From Nitrosomonadales bacterium (GTDB taxonomy: Bacteria; Pseudomonadota; Gammaproteobacteria; Burkholderiales; SG8-41): a stretch of 5,692 nucleotides of DNA. The stretch covers positions 1 to 5,692 of the forward strand of contig VFLF01000012.1 in the NCBI GenBank assembly GCA_009885185.1, read 5' to 3'. Under the pieces are notes generated by a model. It was not told where the DNA came from, ran no database searches, and saw only the letters and a list, made by a program, of their open reading frames with translations. Positions 1 through 5,692 of this stretch are shown piece after piece. Position 1 is the first letter of the stretch. Each line of letters starts with the position of its first letter. A program made the position numbers and the translations under genes.

Positions 1-1835
1 CAGACTGGATCGAGCGCATCGCGGGCGACATGGTGAAGCGCCATCACTTCGATCCGCATTGGGAAAAAGATCGCGCCATAGTCACTGCATACGAGCGCGT
101 CACCCTCTACGGGCTGACGATCGTACCCAAGCGCAGTGTGCATTACGGCCCGATCAAGCCGCTGGAAGCGCGTGAAATTTTTATTCGCCGCGCGCTGGTC
201 GAGGGCGACTATCAAACCAGTGCTAAATTTTTCGTGCAAAATCAAATAGTTATAAAAGAAGTGCAGGCGCTGGAACACAAGGCGCGCAAACACGATGTGC
301 TGGTCGATGAGCACGCGATGTTCGCGTTTTACGACGCGCTGGTGCCGCCGGACATACATAACGGCGCGGCCTTCGAGGCATGGCGCGCGGAGGCCGAGAA
401 GGAAAATCCGCGTTTGTTGTATCTCACGCGCGACTACCTGATGCGGCATTCGGCGATGGATATCACCGAAGAACAGTTTCCCGAAACGCTGCAGGTGGGT
501 GATGTGCCGTACAAGCTGCGCTATCGCTTCGAGCCCGCGCATCCGCTGGATGGCGTGACCGTCACCGTGCCGCTGCACTTGCTCAACACGCTGGGGGAGA
601 CGCCGTTCGACTGGCTCGCGCCCGGCATGATCCGCGACAAAGTGGGGGCGTATCTGAAAGCGCTGCCGAAAACACTGCGGCGCAATCTGTTCCCGCTGCC
701 GGAGCAGGTGACCGCGTTTTTGTCCGGGAGCGACGCGCGCAAACCGTTCACCGCCGCGCTGGCGGATTTTGTGCGCCAGCGTGTCGGGCAGCCGGTGGCG
801 CCGGAGATATGGGATGGCGCGGACATACCCGCGCATCTGAAAATGAATTTCCGCGTGATCGACGACGCCGGGCGCGAAATGGCCAACGGGCGCGATCTCG
901 CGGCATTAAAAACGCAGTTGGGGCAGGCGGCGCAACTGACATTCAACAACGTCGAGACCGGCATCGAGCGCGACAACATCAAGGTTTGGGACTGCGGCGA
1001 TCTGCCGGAGCAGATTTCGTTTACCCGCGCGGGCCGCAAGCTCACCGGCTATCCGGCGCTGGTGGATGAACGCGACAGCGTGGCGATCCGCCTGTTTGAC
1101 GTGAAGCAGGCGGCGGATGCCGCGATGCGTCTGGGTGTCACCCGCCTGATGCGCCTTGCGCTCAAAGAGCAGATGAAGCAACTGGAAAAAAATCTGCGCG
1201 GCTTCGATCAGGCGTCGATGCAGTTGCGCAGCGTGGCGGGCGTCGATGATTTGCGGGAGGACGTGATCGCGGCGATTACAAGCCGCGCGTTTATCGGCGA
1301 CGACGCGCTGCCGCGCAGCCAGAAAGATTACGAGGTGCAGCTAAAGCGCGCGCGCACGCGATTGCCCGCGGTGAGCGAAGGCGCCTGTCGCTTGCTGGCG
1401 GCCATCGGCGCGGAATACCACCAAGTGTCGCTGGCTTTGGGTGCGGGCAATGCGACAAGGGGTGAATTGTTGCGACCGGCGACGGATATCAAGGCGCAAT
1501 TGTCGCGGCTGATATTCAAGGGGTTTTTCGCCGCCACGCCGTGGGAACAACTGTCGCAGTTGCCGCGCTATCTGCAAGCCATGCAAAAGCGGCTGGAAAA
1601 GTATCCGCGCGACCAGGAGCGTGACGGCAAACACGCCGCCAGCATCAGCGGCTGGTGGAAAAAATACGAAGAACTACAAGAGCGGCAAACGCAGGCCGGT
1701 ACGGTGGATGCGCGCCTGCACGAGGTGCGCTGGCACATCGAAGAACTGCGCGTATCGCTGTTCGCGCAGGAGTTGAAAACGCCGTATCCGATTTCGTATA
1801 AGCGGCTGGAGAAGTTCTGGAGCGCGATAAAGTGA
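1..1835 (+). CDS. hrpA: ATP-dependent RNA helicase HrpA, C-terminal part (5' end outside window)
   Basis: The reading frame is open from the first complete codon at 3 to the TGA at 1833-1835, giving 610 residues. The ATG at 30 is internal and not the true start, because the codons before it (DWIERIAGD) continue the HrpA pattern. HrpA is a DEAH-box 3'-5' RNA helicase of about 1300 residues in E. coli, linked to mRNA processing and, in recent reports, to rescue of stalled or collided ribosomes in the cytoplasm. The helicase core with the DEAH box would lie upstream. What is visible is the post-helicase region and the HrpA-specific C-terminal domain (DUF3418). Recognisable blocks are VKRHHFDPHWEK (33-68), REIFIRRALVEGD (171-209), YPALVDERDSVAIRLFD (1050-1100) and EVRWHIEELRVS...TPYPIS near 1722-1800. 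All align readily with E. coli HrpA as I remember it, and the end matches the family's usual C-terminus. There is no frameshift. It converges on rlmJ. Confidence 0.95.
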   Translation, partial: DWIERIAGDMVKRHHFDPHWEKDRAIVTAYERVTLYGLTIVPKRSVHYGPIKPLEAREIFIRRALVEGDYQTSAKFFVQNQIVIKEVQALEHKARKHDVLVDEHAMFAFYDALVPPDIHNGAAFEAWRAEAEKENPRLLYLTRDYLMRHSAMDITEEQFPETLQVGDVPYKLRYRFEPAHPLDGVTVTVPLHLLNTLGETPFDWLAPGMIRDKVGAYLKALPKTLRRNLFPLPEQVTAFLSGSDARKPFTAALADFVRQRVGQPVAPEIWDGADIPAHLKMNFRVIDDAGREMANGRDLAALKTQLGQAAQLTFNNVETGIERDNIKVWDCGDLPEQISFTRAGRKLTGYPALVDERDSVAIRLFDVKQAADAAMRLGVTRLMRLALKEQMKQLEKNLRGFDQASMQLRSVAGVDDLREDVIAAITSRAFIGDDALPRSQKDYEVQLKRARTRLPAVSEGACRLLAAIGAEYHQVSLALGAGNATRGELLRPATDIKAQLSRLIFKGFFAATPWEQLSQLPRYLQAMQKRLEKYPRDQERDGKHAASISGWWKKYEELQERQTQAGTVDARLHEVRWHIEELRVSLFAQELKTPYPISYKRLEKFWSAIK

Positions 1836-1878
1836 TATGGAGTGCGGGACAAGTGTGCCCTTGTCCCGCACTCCATAT
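1835..1878. terminator. Perfect 19-bp stem-loop between convergent hrpA and rlmJ stops (candidate bidirectional terminator)
   Basis: The left arm ATATGGAGTGCGGGACAAG (1835-1853) is exactly complementary to 1860-1878, with a 6-nt loop TGTGCC (1854-1859). The hairpin takes in the last base of the hrpA TGA (1833-1835) and the outermost base of the rlmJ TAA (tta at 1878-1880). Its position between two tail-to-tail genes and its length suggest a bidirectional transcription stop or a 3'-end mRNA stabiliser. Neither strand has a proper U-tract after the stem: TAATCG follows on the + strand and CACTTTATCG on the - strand. It is therefore not a textbook intrinsic terminator, and it could instead be one copy of a dispersed palindromic (REP-like) element. 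The structure is certain; the role is inferred. Confidence 0.6.
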
Positions 1879-2717
1879 TAATCGCGCACCAGCCAATTCA
1901 CTTTAACGCCGCCCGCGCCTTTCACCGTCAGCGCCGACCACATCCAGCGCAGCAGCGTGCGCATTTCGGTGTCGAACTTCCACGGCGGGTTGACGATAAT
2001 CATGCCGCTGCCGGGCATGGTGGAGGCGTCTTGCGGCAGCACCGACAGTTCAAATTGCAGCACCTTGCGGATGCCGGTGGCCTCGATTTGTTTCTCGAAG
2101 CCGCGTATTACGCCGGCGCCCATCATCGGATACCAGATGGCGTAGGTGCCGGTGGCCCAGCGCGCGTGAGCTTCCGCCAGCGCCTCGGCCAGTCGCGCGA
2201 ATTCGCGCGCGCGGTCGAACGAGGAGTCGATCAGCACCAGGCCGCGCCGTTCCTTCGGCGGCAGGTGCGCCTTTAGCGCCTGATAACCATCCATCAATTG
2301 CACGTTGACGCGCTTGTCGCGCGCGAACAGGTCGTGTAGCACGGCGCAATCGGTTTTGTTCAGTTCCGTCAGCGCCAGGCGGTCGATCGGGCGGATCAGC
2401 TTGCGCGCAATGCGCGGCGAGCCGGGGTAGTAGCGCAGATGGCCGTCGGGGTTTTCCGCGCGCACGATGTCGAGGTACGGCTTCATCGCCGCCGGCACAT
2501 CATCGCGCTCCAGCAGTTTTTTGATCCCGCTTTCGTACTCGCGCGCCTTTTGCGCCCATGGGTGCGACAGGTCATACAGGCCGGTGCCGGCATGCGTGTC
2601 GAGATAAAAATACGGCTTGTCTTTCTGATTCAATGCATGCAGCAGCCGCGTCAGCAGCACATGCTTGAAGACATCGGCGAAACTGCCGGCGTGGAACAGA
2701 TGGCGGTAGGAGAGCAT
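1878..2717 (-). CDS. rlmJ: 23S rRNA (adenine(2030)-N6)-methyltransferase RlmJ, with altered catalytic motif
   Basis: This 279-residue protein is the same length class as E. coli RlmJ (YhiR, 280 residues) and is collinear with it. RlmJ uses SAM to methylate N6 of A2030 in 23S rRNA, acting on naked or early-assembling rRNA in the cytoplasm. Visible motifs are the N-terminal YRHLFHAGSFADVFKH (residues 4-19, the motif X region), the SAM-binding LDTHAGTG (39-46), LRYYPGSPRIA (94-104), TGTYAIWYP (189-197) and MIIVNPPWK (239-247). The expected catalytic motif IV, DPPY/F starting at Asp164, reads D164-S-S-F167 (codons GAC TCC TCG TTC on the minus strand, 2217-2228). The aspartate is kept but both prolines are replaced by serine. 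The ATG at 2715-2717 gives the standard family N-terminus (MLSYRH). Only a weak ribosome binding site (ACGAAAG) precedes it. Upstream is a 162-bp gap with no convincing promoter, so it is probably a single gene. Confidence 0.94.
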   Translation of the reverse strand: MLSYRHLFHAGSFADVFKHVLLTRLLHALNQKDKPYFYLDTHAGTGLYDLSHPWAQKAREYESGIKKLLERDDVPAAMKPYLDIVRAENPDGHLRYYPGSPRIARKLIRPIDRLALTELNKTDCAVLHDLFARDKRVNVQLMDGYQALKAHLPPKERRGLVLIDSSFDRAREFARLAEALAEAHARWATGTYAIWYPMMGAGVIRGFEKQIEATGIRKVLQFELSVLPQDASTMPGSGMIIVNPPWKFDTEMRTLLRWMWSALTVKGAGGVKVNWLVRD

Positions 2718-2879
2718 TTTGCTTTCGTGAGGCGTGAGGCGGTTTGAGCTAGGAGTGTGGTGATTTAGGTATGTAAGCCAGCGGAATAATTGAAGCGCGA
2801 TTGCCGCGATTTAATATGATCGTGATTATCCGATCCGGTCGCGAGCGTCGCTCCGCAACTTGTCGGTTAGCGAGGGCTT

Positions 2880-3713
2880 TTAATTCTGTGGTCTATACCC
2901 AACCACGAGGTTGATCTCGCCAGGGATGACAAACCCATCCGCGCCATCAAAGCGTGCCATGGCCTGTTCGACCTCGGCCCACGCGGCAAGTTGCGCGGTT
3001 GGCGGAAGTTCGGCCACCAGCGCCTGACAAAAGGCCCAACCCTCGCGAATCATTGCCACCGCAGCAGCCGTATTCTCCAACCGACGAACGATGGGCATGC
3101 TGCTTACCGCGACATCAGCGAAGCCCGCGTTACGCAGCACCGCACCCAGCCGCGCGTGATCGGCCAGCGCAAAGAACCCTGGCTTGTTCATATTGATTGT
3201 TTTGCCGCCATGACGTGCGAGGATATCGGTGGATAGCGTGCTGAGTGGATTTTTCGCGGGATCGCCATGCACCATAGCGGCAAATGTTCCGCCAGGACGT
3301 AACACTGCCAAGACCGCTCGCGCGACGGCGACGGGATCTGGAATCAGCATCAGCACGAAGCGGCTGATCGCTGCATCAAACATTTCACCACTTGCACCCA
3401 GCGCCTCGGCCGAACAGACACGGGTCGAGACGTTCCGAAGCCCGGCTGCGGCAATGTTCTTCTGCGTATCCGCGATCATTGGTGCGGCGATGTCGGTGGC
3501 CAGCACATGGCCTGATTCGCCAACGCGCCGTGCTGCCATGACGGTCTGTTCGCCAGACCCGCACCCGATATCCAGCACCCGGCTTCCTGGCGCGATAGCC
3601 GCGATATCCAGCATCTTCTCCGTCGCGGGTTCCAAAGCGGCACGGGCAGCAGCCCAGCGCGCCCAGCCGTCGGTCGCATTGCCCCATTGTTCTGCTGTTG
3701 ATTTCTCGTTCAT
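2880..3713 (-). CDS. Class I SAM-dependent methyltransferase, UbiE/Methyltransf_11-25 type, substrate unknown
   Basis: This 277-residue protein has a Rossmann-fold methyltransferase core. Motif I is VLDIGCGSG (46-54), the acidic residue of motif II is D74 in LATDIAAPM, the post-motif II strand is SRFVLMLIPDP (117-127), and motif III is LRPGGTF (138-144). The N-terminal AEQWGNATDGWARW resembles the lead segment of many small-molecule methyltransferases of this superfamily. The C-terminal part (about 150-277) is the variable substrate-binding region and does not identify the substrate. Methylation of a small molecule or lipid-like compound is more likely than of RNA or DNA, because no nucleic-acid-specific motif (such as NPPY) is seen. 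The start lies 9 nt after the stop of the MazG-like gene, suggesting co-transcription. The ribosome binding site is poor (only CACGGA directly before ATG). Codon choice is mixed (GCA, GCC, CGG, CGT, GTC) where neighbouring genes favour GCG, CGC and GTG, which hints at a separate origin. No terminator with a T-run follows the TAA at 2880-2882. Confidence 0.88.
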   Translation of the reverse strand: MNEKSTAEQWGNATDGWARWAAARAALEPATEKMLDIAAIAPGSRVLDIGCGSGEQTVMAARRVGESGHVLATDIAAPMIADTQKNIAAAGLRNVSTRVCSAEALGASGEMFDAAISRFVLMLIPDPVAVARAVLAVLRPGGTFAAMVHGDPAKNPLSTLSTDILARHGGKTINMNKPGFFALADHARLGAVLRNAGFADVAVSSMPIVRRLENTAAAVAMIREGWAFCQALVAELPPTAQLAAWAEVEQAMARFDGADGFVIPGEINLVVGYRPQN

Positions 3714-3722
3714 TCCGTGCTT

Positions 3723-4088
3723 TCAGAGTTTGTCATACTTGGTAGCCTTGCCACGCGATTTGTCTACCGGATATTTCAGTGCATTCAGTTCCAGTTTCTT
3801 TTGCGCCGCTGCCGCGAGGTCAATATCGAGCTTGTCGGCGAGGCGCAGCAGGAACAGCAGTACGTCGGCGCATTCCAGTGCGACTGCATCCCTGGTTTCC
3901 GGCGGCAGGTGGGCGGCTTCGTCGGGGGTGAGCCACTGAAAATGCTCGATCAGTTCGCCGGCTTCGCCCGCCAGCGCCATGGCGAGATTTTTCGGGTTGT
4001 GAAATTGATCCCAGTCTCGCTCGTCGGCGAACGCGGCGAGGTGCTGGCGCAGTTGTTCGAGGGTGGGGGTGTCGGGGGTGCGGGTCAT
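3723..4088 (-). CDS. MazG-like nucleotide pyrophosphohydrolase, DCTPP1/RS21-C6 type
   Basis: This all-alpha NTP pyrophosphohydrolase is 121 residues from the ATG at 4086-4088. The family hydrolyses (d)NTPs to monophosphate and pyrophosphate. The close resemblance is to dCTP pyrophosphatase 1 (house-cleaning of dCTP and modified dCTP), through the segments FADERDWDQFHNPKNLAMAL, GEAGELIEHFQW and the C-terminal KKLELNALKYP. Numbered from the GTG at 4098-4100, the Mg-binding EXXE is E46-E49 and the second EXXD is E76-D79, both intact. I prefer the ATG because a GTGAG sequence lies at a suitable distance before it, and family members usually begin just ahead of the LEQL helix. The GTG adds only four residues (MRRA) and is the alternative. 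The gene is the first of a probable two-gene minus-strand unit with the methyltransferase. It is divergent from the HD hydrolase gene. A possible minus-strand -10 (TAGAAT, complement of 4128-4133) lies upstream, without a good -35. Natural substrate is inferred, not shown. Confidence 0.9.
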   Translation of the reverse strand: MTRTPDTPTLEQLRQHLAAFADERDWDQFHNPKNLAMALAGEAGELIEHFQWLTPDEAAHLPPETRDAVALECADVLLFLLRLADKLDIDLAAAAQKKLELNALKYPVDKSRGKATKYDKL

Positions 4089-4162
4089 CGCGCGTCTCAC
4101 GTCAGGCGTTAATCCAGCTAGGTGCGCATTCTATCCTGTTATCGCGTGCCGCGCAGGGTAAA

Positions 4163-4171
4163 TGGTATAAT
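4163..4171 (+). promoter_or_regulatory. Extended -10 promoter element for the HD hydrolase gene
   Basis: TGGTATAAT contains a perfect TATAAT (4166-4171) preceded by the TGn extension, about 50 nt before the ATG at 4221. It lies in a clearly AT-rich stretch (about 4159-4202) within GC-rich DNA. No good -35 hexamer is found at 16-18 bp spacing, which is acceptable for an extended -10 promoter. A second -10-like TATAAA occurs at 4179-4184. Transcription would start near 4178, giving a leader of about 40 nt. Confidence 0.6.
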
Positions 4172-4202
4172 AATTCAATATAAACAAATAGTTACGATTA
4201 TT

Positions 4203-4213
4203 GGGGGAGAGGG
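4203..4213 (+). promoter_or_regulatory. Strong ribosome binding site fixing the start of the HD hydrolase at 4221
   Basis: GGGGGAGAGGG contains both GGAG and GAGG and ends 7 nt before the ATG at 4221. This decides against the longer in-frame GTG at 4122, whose extra 33 residues would be read through the promoter and this site and look non-coding. Confidence 0.75.
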
Positions 4214-4220
4214 TCTACGG

Positions 4221-4820
4221 ATGCAAGCCCGACACGCCTTGTTTCTGAAAGCGATAGCCTTCGCGGCGGACAAGCATCGCCATCAGCGGCGCAAGGATCC
4301 CGAGGCCTCGCCGTATATCAATCACCCGATAGAACTCGCCAACGTGCTGCTGCACGAAGCCCGAGTCACGGACACCACGGTGTTGATCGTGGCGATTCTG
4401 CACGACACGCTCGAAGACACCGAGACCACGCCCGATGAACTGGCGGCGGCGTTCGGCGGCGAGATTCGCGACATCGTGCTTGAAGTCACCGACAACAAAA
4501 AACTTAAAAAACGCAAGCGCAAGGAATTGCAGGTCAAGCACGGCCCGCATCTGACGCGCAAGGCGCGACTGGTGAAGCTGGCCGACAAAATCTGCAACCT
4601 GCGCGACGTGGCGGTGAATCCGCCGGCGCGCTGGCCGTTGAAACGCCAGATCGAATATTTTGACTGGGCGAAATCCGTGATCGACGGCATGCGCGGCACC
4701 CACGCGCGGCTGGAGACGCTGTTTGATGAAGTGTACGAACAGCGTCCGCATGCGGAGCGCTGGCTGCGGCACGCGAAGCCGGCAGTGCGTGGGCCGCACG
4801 TGCGGCGCGCGGTGCCGTAG
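4221..4820 (+). CDS. HD-domain small alarmone hydrolase, MESH1/SpoT-HD type
   Basis: This 199-residue protein consists essentially of one HD domain like the hydrolase domain of RelA/SpoT enzymes and the stand-alone MESH1 (about 180 residues). Such enzymes are Mn-dependent and remove the 3'-pyrophosphate from (p)ppGpp; human MESH1 also hydrolyses NADPH. Visible residues are H35 in PYINHP, H61-D62 in ILHDTLEDT with the adjacent E65-D66 needed for hydrolysis in the family, and D122 in VKLADKICNLRD, so the metal site looks complete. The later NPPARWPLKRQIEYFDWAK and GTHARLETLFDEVYEQR match the MESH1 C-terminal helices. No synthetase, TGS or ACT domain follows, so it is a hydrolase only. The last roughly 25 residues (PHAERWLRHAKPAVRG...) form an Arg/His-rich tail beyond the usual core. 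The strong ribosome binding site and extended -10 upstream support this start. It is divergent from the MazG-like gene. Alarmone specificity is inferred from family; a different nucleotide substrate is possible. Confidence 0.9.
   Translation: MQARHALFLKAIAFAADKHRHQRRKDPEASPYINHPIELANVLLHEARVTDTTVLIVAILHDTLEDTETTPDELAAAFGGEIRDIVLEVTDNKKLKKRKRKELQVKHGPHLTRKARLVKLADKICNLRDVAVNPPARWPLKRQIEYFDWAKSVIDGMRGTHARLETLFDEVYEQRPHAERWLRHAKPAVRGPHVRRAVP
4793..4806. repeat. 14-bp perfect palindrome in the 3' end of the HD hydrolase gene
   Basis: GCCGCACGTGCGGC is its own reverse complement and sits 14 bases before the TAG at 4818-4820. It is enclosed by a second inverted pair, CGGCACGCG (4767-4775) against CGCGGTGCCG (4808-4817), with one bulged G at 4811. 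The nested arrangement could fold at the end of the mRNA, but no T-run follows. In such GC-rich coding DNA it may be chance. Confidence 0.4.
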
Positions 4821-4853
4821 TTGCCCACATAGACGCCACACTCCGGCAGCGGT

Positions 4854-4882
4854 TTGTGGTGCGGGCACGCTGCTGCTAACAT
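4854..4882 (+). promoter_or_regulatory. Candidate sigma70-type promoter for the Bug/TctC gene
   Basis: TTGTGG (4854-4859), a 17-bp spacer and TAACAT (4877-4882), with TGC directly before the -10 as an extended element. The -10 matches TATAAT at 4 of 6 positions and the -35 keeps TTG. It ends 56 nt before the ATG at 4939. The fit is reasonable but unproven. It implies that this gene need not depend on read-through from the HD hydrolase gene, 118 bp upstream. Confidence 0.4.
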
Positions 4883-4929
4883 CGCGAACGTTCTCGCAGT
4901 GCTTGTCCTCGTTGCCACGTTGTTCTCCC

Positions 4930-4933
4930 GGAG
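4930..4933 (+). promoter_or_regulatory. Ribosome binding site of the Bug/TctC gene
   Basis: GGAG lies 5 nt before the ATG at 4939-4941. The start it selects gives a full signal peptide, so the two observations support each other. Confidence 0.65.
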
Positions 4934-4938
4934 TTCAT

Positions 4939-5692
4939 ATGCTGTTTCGTATTTGCTGCGTCGTGTTATTGCCGTTTTTCGTCGGCGCTGCATCCGCTGC
5001 CTATCCCGACCGTCCCATCCGCCTGATTGCGTCGTTCGCGCCGGGAGGCAATATCGACATCACGGCGCGCACCATTGCGCCGGGGCTGACCGAGCAACTC
5101 GGTCAATCGGTGATCGTTGAAAATCGCGGCGGCGCGGGCGGGCGCATCGGCACCGAAGTGGCGGCGAAAGCCGCACCGGACGGCTATACACTGCTGCTGG
5201 GTTCCAGCGGTTCGCTTACTGTGAACCCGGCATTCGCCGCCGTGCCGAGTTACGACCCGATCAAGGATTTCGCGCCGACCTCATTGGTGTCCATCGTGCC
5301 GCTGGTGCTGGTGACGCATCCGTCGTTGCCGGCGAGCAACGCCAAAGAATTCATCGCGCTGGCGAAAGCCAAGCCCGGCTCGGTAATGATGGCCTCCGCC
5401 GGCACCGGCAGCAATACGCACCTCACCGGCGAATTGTTTCAGGTGATTACGGGCGTGAAGCTCACGCACATTCCGTACAAGGGCAGCGGCCCGGCGCTGA
5501 TCGATCTGATGGGCGGGCAAACGCACTGCATCTTCGATCAGGTATCGACATCGGCGCCGCTGGTGAATTCGGGCAAGCTGCGCGCGATCGCGGTGGCGGC
5601 CTCGAAGCGCTCTCCGTTGCTCAAGGGCGTGCCCACCATGGAAGAAGCAGGCGTGCGCGGCTTCGAGGCCTCTACTTACACCGGCGTGTTTC
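4939..5692 (+). CDS. Bug/TctC family tripartite tricarboxylate transporter substrate-binding protein (3' end outside window)
   Basis: The frame stays open from the ATG at 4939 to the window end, giving 251 residues of a protein family usually about 320-330 long. Bug proteins are periplasmic receptors that bind carboxylates, amino acids or similar small solutes and, where a partner exists, deliver them to a TctA/TctB membrane carrier. Residues 1-20 are a signal peptide (MLFRICCVVLLPFFVGAASA, cleavage likely after ASA at residue 20). The mature start YPDRPIRLI is typical. Further family blocks are FAPGGNIDITAR (33-44), VENRGGAGG (60-68), APDGYTLLLG (79-88), ASAGTGSNTHLTGELF (152-167), IPYKGSGPAL (178-187), MGGQTHCIFDQ (191-201) and LRAIAVAASKR...GVPTMEEAG. 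VENRGGAGG replaces the more usual VENRPGAGG. The ligand cannot be read from sequence. No tctA or tctB gene is in the window, so it may be one of the many orphan receptors. Confidence 0.93.
   Translation, partial: MLFRICCVVLLPFFVGAASAAYPDRPIRLIASFAPGGNIDITARTIAPGLTEQLGQSVIVENRGGAGGRIGTEVAAKAAPDGYTLLLGSSGSLTVNPAFAAVPSYDPIKDFAPTSLVSIVPLVLVTHPSLPASNAKEFIALAKAKPGSVMMASAGTGSNTHLTGELFQVITGVKLTHIPYKGSGPALIDLMGGQTHCIFDQVSTSAPLVNSGKLRAIAVAASKRSPLLKGVPTMEEAGVRGFEASTYTGVF

Noticed and set aside
30..32. ATG at 30 as the start of a 601-residue stand-alone protein
   Set aside because: The frame is open upstream to the window edge and the upstream codons also fit HrpA, so this is an internal methionine of a larger protein.
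1842..2276. Plus-strand 144-codon open frame beginning inside the stem-loop
   Set aside because: It is antisense to rlmJ, and its first codons are simply the hairpin arms read as protein (MRDKCALVPHS).
2718..2879. Possible small gene, promoter or repeat in the gap between rlmJ and the methyltransferase gene
   Set aside because: I saw only an imperfect GGAATAAT/ATTATCC inverted pair, a small GAGCG-T-CGCTC hairpin and weak -10-like words. None has matching -35 spacing or a T-run.
3229..3939. Plus-strand 236-codon open frame across the methyltransferase and MazG-like genes
   Set aside because: It crosses two recognisable minus-strand genes in antisense. The translation is Ser/Ala-rich without family resemblance.
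4122..4220. N-terminal extension of the HD hydrolase from a GTG at 4122
   Set aside because: The extension would be translated through the AT-rich promoter patch and the ribosome binding site, and family members begin near the ATG at 4221.
4215..4993. Long minus-strand open frames (up to 223 codons) opposite the HD hydrolase gene
   Set aside because: They lie antisense to a gene with clear family motifs, show no recognisable protein features and are expected in GC-rich DNA with strong codon bias.

Overview
The window looks like a piece of a GC-rich proteobacterial chromosome, most likely betaproteobacterial. The reasons are the HrpA and RlmJ sequence types, a Bug/TctC periplasmic binding protein (a family greatly expanded in Burkholderiales and relatives), and codon use dominated by GCG, CGC and GTG. 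No rRNA, tRNA, CRISPR array, transposase or integrase is visible. The content is mostly housekeeping and metabolic genes, and I do not see a clearly new defence or mobile system.

Layout: (1) 1-1835 (+) is the C-terminal 610 codons of the DEAH-box RNA helicase HrpA; its 5' part lies outside the window. (2) 1835-1878 is a perfect 19-bp stem with a 6-nt loop that joins the stop codons of two convergent genes. (3) 1878-2717 (-) is RlmJ, the 23S rRNA m6A2030 methyltransferase, with an altered catalytic motif: DSSF in place of DPPY/F. (4) 2718-2879 is a 162-bp gap with no convincing gene, promoter or terminator. (5) 2880-3713 (-) is an orphan class I SAM methyltransferase with codon use unlike its neighbours, 9 nt downstream of (6) 3723-4088 (-), a MazG-like/DCTPP1-like nucleotide pyrophosphohydrolase. 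(7) 4089-4220 is a divergent intergenic region with an AT-rich patch and a perfect extended -10. It drives (8) 4221-4820 (+), an HD-domain small alarmone hydrolase of the MESH1/SpoT-HD type. (9) 4939-5692 (+) is a Bug/TctC solute-binding protein with a signal peptide, cut off by the window end.

How the genes may relate: HrpA and RlmJ both act on RNA and translation, but they are convergent and not an operon. The MazG-like and alarmone-hydrolase genes are divergent neighbours, and both act on phosphorylated nucleotides, so together they could form a small nucleotide/alarmone housekeeping pair; that is inference. The Bug protein has its own candidate promoter and is probably an independent uptake gene.

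The points most worth a second look are the DSSF motif in RlmJ, the stem-loop shared by two stop codons, and the divergent nucleotide-hydrolase pair.
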